Origin: Paraburkholderia sp. BCC1884
GTDB taxonomy: Bacteria > Pseudomonadota > Gammaproteobacteria > Burkholderiales > Burkholderiaceae
Reading direction: 5' to 3'
NCBI RefSeq assembly: GCF_900996225.1
Contig: NZ_CAAJGL010000101.1
Span: forward strand, 372,001 to 436,000
DNA: 64,000 nt
The translations under genes were made by a program, and so were the position numbers. The notes under the pieces were generated by a model. That model searched no databases. It was not told the origin of the DNA and saw only the letters and a program-made list of their open reading frames with translations. How positions within the stretch are numbered: the first letter of the stretch is position 1; each line of letters opens with the position of its first letter. Positions 8,680 to 16,665 of the stretch are shown here, piece after piece.

Positions 8680-9750
8680 ATGAGCCGCCATTCAGCCTCG
8701 ATGGCCGCGACGCCGCGTGCGATGAGCGCGAAGCGTGCGGCCGCGATCTGGCTCGTGCTCGCGCTGATCGCGCTGGCCGTGCTGATGGCGTCGCTCGCGC
8801 TCGGCAGCGTTCCGCTTGCGCCGATGCGCGTGCTGGCCGCGCTCGTGCCGTCCCATCCATTGTCTGGCCCGTCGGGTGCGTCACTCGTCTCCGCCGATCT
8901 GACCGGCGAGATTGTCCGCTCCCTGCGTTTGCCGCGCGCGGTGGCGGGTTTCGCGTGCGGTGCGTTGCTGGCGCTCGCCGGCGCGCTTCTGCAAGTGCTG
9001 TTGCGCAATCCGCTGGCCGAACCCTATGTATTAGGCGTTTCTGGGGGCGCGGCAACGTTTGCGCTCGTCGCGATGATCGCCGGATGCGCATGGTGGATCG
9101 TCGATGCCAGCGCGTTCGCGGGGGCCTTCGTCTCGATCCTCATCGTGCTCGGTCTCGCACGCCGCGAGTTGTGGCGCGGCGAACCGCAGGACACCTCGCC
9201 ACGTTTGCTACTCACCGGCGCGGTGATCGCGGCGGGTTGGGGCGCGCTGATTACCTTGCTGCTCAACCTCGCGCCCGACAACCGTCTGCGCGGCATGCTG
9301 TTCTGGCTGACCGGCGACCTCAACGGCGGCGCCATGCCCTGGACGGCGCTGGCCGCGCTCGTCGTCGTGCTCGTGGCGATCGTGCCGGCCGCGCCGCGGC
9401 TGAACGTGCTGCTGCGCGGCGACGCCGCGGCGCAGGCGCTCGGCGTCGCCGTGATGCCGCTGCGGCTGCGCGTGTATCTGGTGGCTTCGCTGGCGGCTGC
9501 GGCTGCGGTGACCACGGCGGGCACTATCGGTTTCGTCGGACTGGTGGTGCCGCATATGCTGCGTCTCGCGTTCGGCAACGACCAGCGCATGCTATTGCCG
9601 GCTGCCGCGCTCGGCGGTGGCGTCGCCGTAATGGGCGCGGACCTGATCGCCCGCACCGTGATCGCGCCGGCGCAATTGCCGGTGGGCGTGATCACGTCGA
9701 TCATCGGTGTGCCGGTGTTTCTCTGGATGCTGCTGCGCAAACGCCGATGA
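8680..9750 (+). CDS. btuC: Cobalamin/Fe-siderophore-type ABC transporter permease (BtuC-like)
   Basis: Inner-membrane permease of the FecCD/BtuC family with about ten hydrophobic segments. Family marks include RSLRLPRAVAGFACGALLALAGA near residues 80-105, NPLAEPYVLGVSGGA, and GTIGFVGLVVPHMLRL near residue 285. Cobalamin is the likely substrate because the gene follows a B12 riboswitch and leads into btuD, cobT, cobS and cobC. The start is uncertain: TTG 8626, ATG 8680, ATG 8701 and ATG 8722 are all in frame and none has a strong ribosome-binding site; 8680 is a compromise. The stop overlaps the btuD start (ATGA). Confidence 0.88.
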   Translation: MSRHSASMAATPRAMSAKRAAAIWLVLALIALAVLMASLALGSVPLAPMRVLAALVPSHPLSGPSGASLVSADLTGEIVRSLRLPRAVAGFACGALLALAGALLQVLLRNPLAEPYVLGVSGGAATFALVAMIAGCAWWIVDASAFAGAFVSILIVLGLARRELWRGEPQDTSPRLLLTGAVIAAGWGALITLLLNLAPDNRLRGMLFWLTGDLNGGAMPWTALAALVVVLVAIVPAAPRLNVLLRGDAAAQALGVAVMPLRLRVYLVASLAAAAAVTTAGTIGFVGLVVPHMLRLAFGNDQRMLLPAAALGGGVAVMGADLIARTVIAPAQLPVGVITSIIGVPVFLWMLLRKRR

Positions 9751-10586
9751 CCTCGACCCGTGAGTCCGACCATAGCCCACTTAGTGTGCAACGTCTCACG
9801 TTGCGCATGGGTGCACGCACGCTGCTCGATAGCTTCACGCATACCTTCTACGCCGGCGAGATCTGGTGCGTCGCCGGACCGAACGGCGCGGGCAAGACGA
9901 CGCTGTTGTCCACGCTCGCGGGTCTGTTGCCAGCGTCCGCGGGACATGTCGAACTGGATGGCAAGCGGCTATCCGACTGGCCGTCGCTGCAGTTGGCCCG
10001 GCGCCGCGCGCTGATGCCGCAAAGCGCGCCCGACGCATTTAGCGCAAGCGTCCTCGATATCGTGATGCTGAATCGCTTTCCGCATCTCACGGGCTGGGGC
10101 TGGGAGCGCGAGGCCGATCGCGACGCCGCGCACACTGCGCTGGACCTGTTGGGCCTCGGCGCCTTCGCCGCGCGCGACGTGCTCTCGCTCTCGGGCGGTG
10201 AGCGTCAGCGTGTGGCACTGGCTGCGGTGCTGTGTCAGCAAGCGCCGTTGCTGCTGCTCGACGAACCTTTATCGCATCTCGATCTGCATCATCAGATCGA
10301 GTGCCTCGACGCACTCGCCGCATGGACGCGCGAGCCTCGGCGTACAGTGGTGTTTTCGTGCCACGACCTGAATCTGGCGCGCCGCTTCGCGACCCACGCA
10401 TTGCTGCTCGACGGCGAGGGTGGCGCGTATGCGGGCCCGGTGCGCGACGTGCTAACCCCCACGCTGACGAGTCGTGCGTTCGGTTACCCGTTGATCCTGA
10501 TTCGCGAGGGTGAGCATGAGGCGTTGATTCCCGCGCCGCGTGCGCGTCATCCATCGCCTGCCGGCCATGACATGCCGGCAAACTGA
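9747..10586 (+). CDS. btuD: ABC transporter ATP-binding protein, cobalamin uptake (BtuD-like)
   Basis: A 279-residue ATPase that powers the adjacent BtuC-like permease. It shows Walker A GPNGAGKTT near residue 47, signature LSGGERQRVALA near 149, Walker B LLLLDEPLSHLDLHHQ near 167, and the H-loop FSCHDLNLA. ATG 9747 overlaps the permease stop by four bases, giving translational coupling. FepC/FhuC-type ATPases look alike; the cobalamin assignment rests on the riboswitch and neighbours. Confidence 0.9.
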   Translation: MTSTRESDHSPLSVQRLTLRMGARTLLDSFTHTFYAGEIWCVAGPNGAGKTTLLSTLAGLLPASAGHVELDGKRLSDWPSLQLARRRALMPQSAPDAFSASVLDIVMLNRFPHLTGWGWEREADRDAAHTALDLLGLGAFAARDVLSLSGGERQRVALAAVLCQQAPLLLLDEPLSHLDLHHQIECLDALAAWTREPRRTVVFSCHDLNLARRFATHALLLDGEGGAYAGPVRDVLTPTLTSRAFGYPLILIREGEHEALIPAPRARHPSPAGHDMPAN

Positions 10587-10622
10587 TCACCTTAGACAAA
10601 ACACCTTCTTTCAGAAACGCTT

Positions 10623-11684
10623 ATGACCTCTTTGACACGTGTGCCGGGACTGCCCGAAGTCGCACCGCTCGATCAAACGCTGCGGGCCGAGTTGCAGCAC
10701 ATCATCGATACCAAAACCAAGCCGCCGGGCAGTCTCGGCCGGCTCGAATCGATCGCGCGTCAGATGGGTCTGATCCAGCGCAGCACGCACCCTACGGTGC
10801 AGCGTCCGGCGATGATCGTGTTCGCCGGCGATCACGGCATCGCTGAAGAGGGCGTCAGTCCTTATCCGCAAGCCGTGACCGCGCAGATGGTCGCGAACTT
10901 CCTTGCGGGCGGCGCGGCGATCAATGCACTGAGCCGGGTCGCGGGCATCGAACTCGAAGTGGTCAACGCCGGCATCGCGACGCCGTTGCCGTCGACCCAA
11001 GGGCTCGTCGACATTCCGGTTGCGGCCGGAACGCGTAATTTCGCGCGCGAACCGGCAATGACCCGCGACCAGGCGCTCGCCGCGATGCTGGCCGGTGCGA
11101 CGCGCGTGCGGCATCACGCGGCGCTCGGCACCAATGTGATCGGCTTCGGCGAAATGGGCATTGCGAATACGTCGGCGGCGGCCTGTTTGATGAGCCGTCT
11201 GTGCGGCGTGCCGATCGACGAATGCGTCGGACGAGGCACGGGTCTCGACAATGCGGGGCTGGCGAAGAAACGTAACGTGCTGGCCTCGGCGCTTGCGCAT
11301 CACGCCGATTCGTCGGACCCGCTCGACGTGCTCGCCACCTTCGGCGGCTTCGAAATCGCGATGATGACCGGCGCCTATCTCGCGGCGGCCGAAGCGCGCA
11401 TGACGATTCTGGTCGACGGCTTCATTGCCAGTTCGGCGCTGCTGGTTGCCGACGCGCTCGCGCCCACGGTGCGCGAGTACTGCGTGTTCGCGCATGCATC
11501 GAACGAAGCGGGGCATCGACGCATGCTCGACTATTTCGGCGCGCAGCCCCTGCTCTCGCTCGACATGCGTCTGGGCGAAGGCACCGGCGCCGCGCTCGCG
11601 GTGCCGTTGTTGCGAGCGGCGGTGGCTTTCGTCAACGAAATGGCGAGCTTCGAATCGGCCGGCGTCGCCGATCGCGACGCGTGA
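10623..11684 (+). CDS. cobT: Nicotinate-nucleotide--dimethylbenzimidazole phosphoribosyltransferase
   Basis: Makes alpha-ribazole 5'-phosphate from nicotinate mononucleotide and 5,6-dimethylbenzimidazole, activating the lower ligand of cobalamin. The 353-residue protein has the family marks KTKPPGSLGRLE (residues 30-41), VFAGDHGIAEEGVSPYP, GEMGIANTSAAA and the C-terminal LGEGTGAALA with the catalytic glutamate. Length is standard. It is the third gene of the riboswitch-led operon, 36 bases after btuD, and its product feeds CobS next door. Confidence 0.96.
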   Translation: MTSLTRVPGLPEVAPLDQTLRAELQHIIDTKTKPPGSLGRLESIARQMGLIQRSTHPTVQRPAMIVFAGDHGIAEEGVSPYPQAVTAQMVANFLAGGAAINALSRVAGIELEVVNAGIATPLPSTQGLVDIPVAAGTRNFAREPAMTRDQALAAMLAGATRVRHHAALGTNVIGFGEMGIANTSAAACLMSRLCGVPIDECVGRGTGLDNAGLAKKRNVLASALAHHADSSDPLDVLATFGGFEIAMMTGAYLAAAEARMTILVDGFIASSALLVADALAPTVREYCVFAHASNEAGHRRMLDYFGAQPLLSLDMRLGEGTGAALAVPLLRAAVAFVNEMASFESAGVADRDA

Positions 11685-11715
11685 TCGTCATACGTAACGT
11701 GGCCGTCTTCGCCCT

Positions 11716-12492
11716 ATGAATCCGCTCGCGGAACTGCGCTATTTCTTTACCGCGCTTGGCTACTTCACGCGTGTGCCCGTGCCGCGCTGGGTCGGCTACG
11801 AGCCGCATTACCTGAATGCGGCGGCGCGCTACTTTCCGCTCGTTGGCGTATTGATCGGCGGATCGAGCGCGCTCGTGTACCTCGCCGCGTTGCACGTGTT
11901 TCCGGCGGGTGTGGCGGTGCTGCTGTCGATGGCCGTGTCGCTGCTCGTCACGGGCGCTTTTCATGAAGACGGTCTCGCCGACTGTGTCGATGCGTTCGGT
12001 GGCGCCTATACCCGCGAAGACGTTTTGCGGATCATGCATGATTCACGCATCGGCGCATTCGGCGCCATCGCGCTGGTGGTGGCGCTGGCCCTGAAATGGC
12101 AAACGCTCGCCGCTTTGCCGCCGTTGCGCGCGGCAAGTCTGATGATTGCCGCGCATGCCGCGAGCCGTACCTGGGCGATCAGCTATCTGGTCACGCTCGA
12201 CTATGTGCGCGCCGAAGGCAAAGCGAAACCGGTGGCTCAACGGTTGAGTCTCACGGCGATGCTGTGCGCCGCGCTCTTCGGTTTGCCCTGGCTGCTCTGG
12301 CCGAACGGAGTCGCGCTCGCGGACTGGCGTTTCGCTGGATCGACGCTTGCTCTGCTTATCGTGCTGCGTTTCGCGCTGGGCCGCTATTTCGTCAGACGCA
12401 TTGGCGGTTACACCGGCGATTGCCTTGGCTTCGCGCAGCAGATTTTCGAGTTGAGCATCTATCTGATGGGGCTCGCATGGATATCGTCCTGA
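11716..12492 (+). CDS. cobS: Adenosylcobinamide-GDP ribazoletransferase (cobalamin synthase)
   Basis: A membrane enzyme that joins adenosylcobinamide-GDP to alpha-ribazole (phosphate) to give adenosylcobalamin (phosphate). The 258 residues include several hydrophobic helices and the metal-binding family motif HEDGLADCVDAFGG near residue 83, plus RIMHDSRIGAFG. ATG 11716 gives the canonical N terminus, with FFTALGYFTRVPVP. Its 3' end overlaps the start of the cobC phosphatase by 16 bases. Confidence 0.95.
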   Translation: MNPLAELRYFFTALGYFTRVPVPRWVGYEPHYLNAAARYFPLVGVLIGGSSALVYLAALHVFPAGVAVLLSMAVSLLVTGAFHEDGLADCVDAFGGAYTREDVLRIMHDSRIGAFGAIALVVALALKWQTLAALPPLRAASLMIAAHAASRTWAISYLVTLDYVRAEGKAKPVAQRLSLTAMLCAALFGLPWLLWPNGVALADWRFAGSTLALLIVLRFALGRYFVRRIGGYTGDCLGFAQQIFELSIYLMGLAWISS

Positions 12493-13067
12493 TTCGTCAT
12501 CCCGCCGTCGCGCTCGATCCGGGCGTCTGCTACGGCCATAGCGACGTGGCACTTGCCGAGGACGCCGAGATTTCCTCGAACGCGCTCGCCGTGAAGCTCG
12601 CCACCTTGCAGGTGCCCGCGCCACGCGTGCTGATGTCGAGTCCGCTGAAGCGTTGTGCGGCGCTTGCCACCGAAATGGCGAACAGTTTCGGCTGCGCGCT
12701 CAGTCACGACGATCGCCTGAAGGAAATGAATTTCGGCGATTGGGAAGCGCAGCGCTGGGATGAAATCGATCGCGCGTTGCTGGACGACTGGGCCGCCAAC
12801 TTCGAACATGCGCGTGCGCATGGCGGTGAGAGCGTGGCGCAATTCGTTACGCGCGTGCGGGCCTGGTTCGATGCATTCGCGCAGACGCGCGAGTTGTCGC
12901 CGGCTTATGTGGTCACGCATGCGGGTGTGATGCGGGTGATCGCGTCGCTGGTGCTGGAGGTGCCGCTGGATCGTTGTCTGCGCTGGTCGCTCGATATGAC
13001 CGGGATCGTCTGGCTGCGTCGCGATGACGAAGCGCAGCAGTGGTCGCTGGTGCGCTGGAACGCGTGA
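12477..13067 (+). CDS. cobC: Alpha-ribazole phosphatase-like histidine phosphatase
   Basis: A 196-residue histidine phosphatase. It carries the phospho-histidine motif LIRHP at residues 4-8 (Pro rather than the usual Gly), SSPLKRCAALA, KEMNFGDWE, GGESVAQF and the second catalytic histidine in VVTHAGVMR. It should remove the 5'-phosphate from alpha-ribazole phosphate or cobalamin phosphate. ATG 12477 lies inside cobS, which indicates coupling in the same operon. The role is assigned from both motifs and context, since this superfamily is broad. Confidence 0.88.
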   Translation: MDIVLIRHPAVALDPGVCYGHSDVALAEDAEISSNALAVKLATLQVPAPRVLMSSPLKRCAALATEMANSFGCALSHDDRLKEMNFGDWEAQRWDEIDRALLDDWAANFEHARAHGGESVAQFVTRVRAWFDAFAQTRELSPAYVVTHAGVMRVIASLVLEVPLDRCLRWSLDMTGIVWLRRDDEAQQWSLVRWNA

Positions 13068-13078
13068 TCGCGGCGTGA

Positions 13079-13996
13079 TTACTGCGCGCCTGGTTTTCTG
13101 TGCGAGCGGGCGAGTTCCAGGTCTTCGCACAGTTGTTTCGCGCCCTGTGCAATGCGGGGCGCCGGGCGGTCGATCAGATCGCCGTCGATGGCAAAGAGGT
13201 TGTTGTTCGCCACGGCCGTGAGACTCGGCCATGCACGCCATGTCCCCAGTTGCGGCAACTGCGTGTCCGATTTCGTGGCGCCGGGCGCGGCCGTGACGAT
13301 GGCCTCCGGGTTCGCCGCGAGCACGGCTTCGGTCGAGACCGTCGGCACGAGCGGCTGAAGGTTGGCGAACACGTTGCGGCCGCCGCATAGCGTGATGACG
13401 TCGCTGATCATATGTTCGCCGTTGAGTGTCATCAACGGTCGATCCCACACCTGATAGAACACGCTGACGGACTGGCGGCTTGCATACCGCGCGCGCAACG
13501 CCGCGATGTCCTGGCGATACGATGCCGCCGCGGCATCGGCGGTGTTCGACGTGCCGAGCAGTTGGCCGAGTTTCGTGAGTGACACGGCCACGTCGTCGAG
13601 ATGATGCGGCTCGCTGAAAAAGAGCGGGATGTGCAGTTCGCGCAGACGATCGAGTTGCCGCTGCGCATTGCCATGCCGCCACACGACGATCAGATCGGGT
13701 TTCAATGCGACGATGCGTTCGAGGTCGAGCGACCTGTTATCGCCGACGCGCGGCAACTGCTTCGCTTCAGGGGGATAGTCGCTGTACGACACGGCGCCGA
13801 CCATTTTGGCGCCGCCGCCCGCCGCGTACAGTAATTCGGTGACGTGCGGCGCGAGGCTGATCACGCGTTGCGCGGGGGCGGCCAGCGTGACGGTGGCGCC
13901 GCTATCGTCGGTGACGGTGATCGCGGCGTGCGCGTGCAATGCGGCGGCGCAGAGTGTGGCGGCGAAAACGAAGTGAGTGGTGCGGGTGGTCGGCAT
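13079..13996 (-). CDS. btuF: Cobalamin-binding periplasmic protein (BtuF-like)
   Basis: A 305-residue class III solute-binding protein with a signal peptide (MPTTRTTHFVFAATLCAAA, cleavage near AHAAI). It shows the BtuF/FepB pattern APAQRVISLAPHVTELLYAAG, then VGDNRSLDLERIVALKPDLIVVW, and a later CGGRNVFANL. It should bind corrinoids for the BtuC/BtuD pair encoded convergently on the plus strand; splitting the transporter between two strands is common in this group. ATG 13996 is chosen as the start of the signal peptide. The gene ends the minus-strand cobU-cbiB-cobD-btuF operon, 16 bases after cobD. Confidence 0.88.
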   Translation of the reverse strand: MPTTRTTHFVFAATLCAAALHAHAAITVTDDSGATVTLAAPAQRVISLAPHVTELLYAAGGGAKMVGAVSYSDYPPEAKQLPRVGDNRSLDLERIVALKPDLIVVWRHGNAQRQLDRLRELHIPLFFSEPHHLDDVAVSLTKLGQLLGTSNTADAAAASYRQDIAALRARYASRQSVSVFYQVWDRPLMTLNGEHMISDVITLCGGRNVFANLQPLVPTVSTEAVLAANPEAIVTAAPGATKSDTQLPQLGTWRAWPSLTAVANNNLFAIDGDLIDRPAPRIAQGAKQLCEDLELARSHRKPGAQ

Positions 13997-14012
13997 CAGA
14001 ATGGGTGTTTTT

Positions 14013-15062
14013 CTATCGACGCTCACGCAGCTGTTCGATGGCGCCAGGCGACTCACGCAAGCTCGTCTCGAAGCGAGTCCATTCCGCTTCGGTTCCCGGC
14101 AAGCCGAAACGCACGCTACCCGTCGATGTAAACAGCCGCGTCCACACGCCACATTGAGCCAACGCTTCATGCAATGCGGCGGCGCGCGCGTCGTCGGTCC
14201 ACGCGAAGAGGGGCGTGCTGCGTGTGTCGAAGCCCTGCGCGTGCAACAGCGCGATGAGTCGCGCGCGCTCGGTGTCGAGTTGCGTAAGCATGTGTGCTTG
14301 CCACGCGTCATCGGCGAAGGCGGCTTTGACTGCGTGGCGTGCAGGTCCGCTCACCGTCCATGCGCCGAGCTGGCGTCGCAACTGGGCGAGCAACCCGGGC
14401 GTGCCGAGCACGAACCCCGCGCGTACACCGGCGAGCCCGAAGAACTTGCCTGGCGAGCGCAGCACGATCAAACCGTCGCGATGCGTACTCGCCGCAAGCG
14501 ACGCCGACGGCATCGTGTCGGCGAAGGCTTCGTCGACCAGCAGCGTGCCGCCGCGCGCGCTCAATTGCGCGTGCCAATGCAGCAGCTTCGCTGCACTCAA
14601 ATGCGCGGCAGTCGGATTGTTCGGATTGACGATCACCACGTGCGTCAGGGCATCGGGCAAAGTTTCCAGCGCGATATCCAGTGACGACACTTCGTGACCG
14701 GCCCGCTCGAAGGCGGGTGCGTATTCGCTGTACGTCAGCGGGGCAATGCCGACTTTTGCGCGCGGCAACAATGAGGGCAGCGCCCGGATCGCCGCCTGAC
14801 TCCCCGCGACCGGCAGCACGTGTGCCGCATCTGGCGCGCCGTAGTAACGGGCGGCGCAGGCGGCGAAGTCATCGGCGTCGTCGGGCAGACGGCGCCAGGC
14901 ATCGGCGGGAATGGGCGGCACCGGATAGCCGTGCGGATTGATGCCGGTCGAGAGATCGAGCCACTGCGCGTAGGGAATGCCGTAGCGCTCGGCCGCTTCG
15001 TGCAGATTGCCGCCGTGAACAATCGCGGTGCCGGCGGTATCGACGCTCGTCCGCTCAAGCAT
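14013..15062 (-). CDS. cobD: Threonine-phosphate decarboxylase (PLP aminotransferase fold)
   Basis: Decarboxylates L-threonine phosphate to (R)-1-amino-2-propanol phosphate, the linker between the corrin ring and nucleotide loop. The 349 residues show the fold-type I pattern HGGNLHEAAERYG, LDLSTGINPHGYP, VNPNNPTA, DEAFADTMP, and the PLP lysine in RSPGKFFGLAGVRAGF. ATG 15062 overlaps the end of cbiB by 8 bases; an in-frame GTG at 15074 is possible. Its product is used by CbiB, encoded just upstream. In Pseudomonas naming this gene is cobC. Confidence 0.92.
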   Translation of the reverse strand: MLERTSVDTAGTAIVHGGNLHEAAERYGIPYAQWLDLSTGINPHGYPVPPIPADAWRRLPDDADDFAACAARYYGAPDAAHVLPVAGSQAAIRALPSLLPRAKVGIAPLTYSEYAPAFERAGHEVSSLDIALETLPDALTHVVIVNPNNPTAAHLSAAKLLHWHAQLSARGGTLLVDEAFADTMPSASLAASTHRDGLIVLRSPGKFFGLAGVRAGFVLGTPGLLAQLRRQLGAWTVSGPARHAVKAAFADDAWQAHMLTQLDTERARLIALLHAQGFDTRSTPLFAWTDDARAAALHEALAQCGVWTRLFTSTGSVRFGLPGTEAEWTRFETSLRESPGAIEQLRERR

Positions 15063-15993
15063 TGAAGGGCACACTCAGCAAAGCCAGTACGATCAGCACC
15101 GCGAGCCATAACACGATAGTGCGTTCGACCAACGCCAACGCCGCTGTCACATGAGCCGCTTTGGCGGGATGACCGAAGCCGAGCATCGGCCGATGTTCTA
15201 GTATGCCGTTGTAAACCGCTGGCCCGCCGATCAGCACATTCAGACTGCCCGCACCCGATGCCATCACCGGCCCGGCATTCGGGCTGTCCCAGCGTGGCGC
15301 CTGCTCGCGCCAGCAGCGCCACGCGGTGCGTGTGTCGCCGAGCACCGCATAGCTTGCGGCGGTCAGACGGGCGGGAATCCAGTTAAGCACGTCGTCGAAA
15401 CGCGCGGCGGCCCAGCCGAAACGCAAATAACGCTGCGTCCGATAGCCCCACATCGCGTCGAGCGTATTGGCGAGACGAAACCCGAGCGCGCCTGGTCCGC
15501 CTGCAATGGCGAACCAGAACAGCGCGCCGAAAATCGCGTCGTTGCCGTTTTCGAGCGCCGACTCGACCGCGGCGCGAGAGAGCGCGCCTTCGTCGGCATT
15601 GGCGGTTTCGCGCGAGACGATCCGCGCGGTCAGCAACCGCGCTTGCGGCAGATCGCGTTGCGCCAGCGCTTGGGCGATCGGTGCGATGTGATCGTTCAGG
15701 CTGCGCGCACCGAGCGCGAACCACAACAACGCGACATGCACTGCGCAAGCCGCGTAAAACGGCAGCACGGCGACCAGGCACCAGGCGATCAACACCGGCG
15801 GCGCGACCGCGAGCGCCCACGCCAGCATGCCCTTGAGACGCAAACGCCGGCCGGTGTTGTAGCGTTTTTCGAGGCGCATCGCCCAATTGCCGAAGCCGAT
15901 CAGCGGATGCGCGGTGCGCGGCTCGCCGAGCCAGCGGTCGACGGCCACGCCCGCGGTGGCGAGCGTCACGACGAGCGGCAGCGAAAGCATCAC
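15055..15993 (-). CDS. cbiB: Adenosylcobinamide-phosphate synthase
   Basis: A membrane enzyme that attaches aminopropanol (phosphate) to adenosylcobyric acid. The 312 residues carry the family motif DRWLGEPRTAHPLIGFGNW (residues 19-37), several hydrophobic helices, and TARIVSRETANADEGALSRA, with the conserved E-N-D-A pattern nearby (ESALENGNDAIFG). It overlaps cobU by four bases upstream and cobD downstream, so the four minus-strand genes form one tight operon. Called cobD in Pseudomonas naming. Confidence 0.95.
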   Translation of the reverse strand: MMLSLPLVVTLATAGVAVDRWLGEPRTAHPLIGFGNWAMRLEKRYNTGRRLRLKGMLAWALAVAPPVLIAWCLVAVLPFYAACAVHVALLWFALGARSLNDHIAPIAQALAQRDLPQARLLTARIVSRETANADEGALSRAAVESALENGNDAIFGALFWFAIAGGPGALGFRLANTLDAMWGYRTQRYLRFGWAAARFDDVLNWIPARLTAASYAVLGDTRTAWRCWREQAPRWDSPNAGPVMASGAGSLNVLIGGPAVYNGILEHRPMLGFGHPAKAAHVTAALALVERTIVLWLAVLIVLALLSVPFNA

Positions 15994-16544
15994 GCGGCTC
16001 CTGCTGTCTTGAGCGCGAGCGGCAAGCCCGCGACCATCATCGTGGCCTGGGTGCTCAAGGCGGCGATGCGTTGATTGAGCCGTCCGAGTTCGTCGACGTA
16101 AAGCCGTGTGGCCGCGCCGAGCGGCACGACGCCCAAACCGATTTCGTTGCTGACCACGATGAGCTTGCTATGGGCGTCGACGAAGGCGGCTTCGAGTGCG
16201 GTGACCTGAGCGTGATATCGATCGAGCGACACGGCTTCGCCTTCGGCGGGGCACAGCAGGTTGGCGAGCCACAGCGTCAGGCAATCGATCAGGATGCAAT
16301 GGCCCGGCGCATCGACCTGAGCGACTGCGCCTGCGAGATCGACGCCCGCTTCGTGCAATGCCCAATGCGCGGGACGCCGTTCGCGATGATGTGCGATCCG
16401 CGCGCTGAATTCGACGTCGTCGCTGACGCGCGCGGTGGCGATATACGTGACGGGGAGGGTGCTGCTGTCGGCCAATCGTTCGGCGTGCACGCTCTTGCCC
16501 GAACGGGCGCCGCCGAGAACGAAGGTGAGGTCGCGTGGGGTCAT
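15990..16544 (-). CDS. cobU: Adenosylcobinamide kinase/adenosylcobinamide-phosphate guanylyltransferase
   Basis: A bifunctional enzyme that phosphorylates adenosylcobinamide and adds GMP, giving the CobS substrate. The 184 residues begin MTPRDLTFVLGGARSGKS, with the P-loop GGARSGKS at 9-16; the guanylylated histidine lies in IAHHRERRP, and LIDCLTLWLANLL and VSNEIGLGVVP are family marks. ATG 16544 is the only start consistent with the family N terminus, although the frame is open upstream. It is the first gene of the minus-strand operon and is divergent from cobQ. Confidence 0.95.
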   Translation of the reverse strand: MTPRDLTFVLGGARSGKSVHAERLADSSTLPVTYIATARVSDDVEFSARIAHHRERRPAHWALHEAGVDLAGAVAQVDAPGHCILIDCLTLWLANLLCPAEGEAVSLDRYHAQVTALEAAFVDAHSKLIVVSNEIGLGVVPLGAATRLYVDELGRLNQRIAALSTQATMMVAGLPLALKTAGAA

Positions 16545-16665
16545 CGCGTGATTGTACCGGCGTAGCGGCGTGCAGCGCGGCCCGGCGCGATGGGATAATG
16601 CCGCGCCGTCAGTGCTTTTTCGCACGATTGCCTGATCGTATGTCCACCGCCGAGCCCGAGATTCC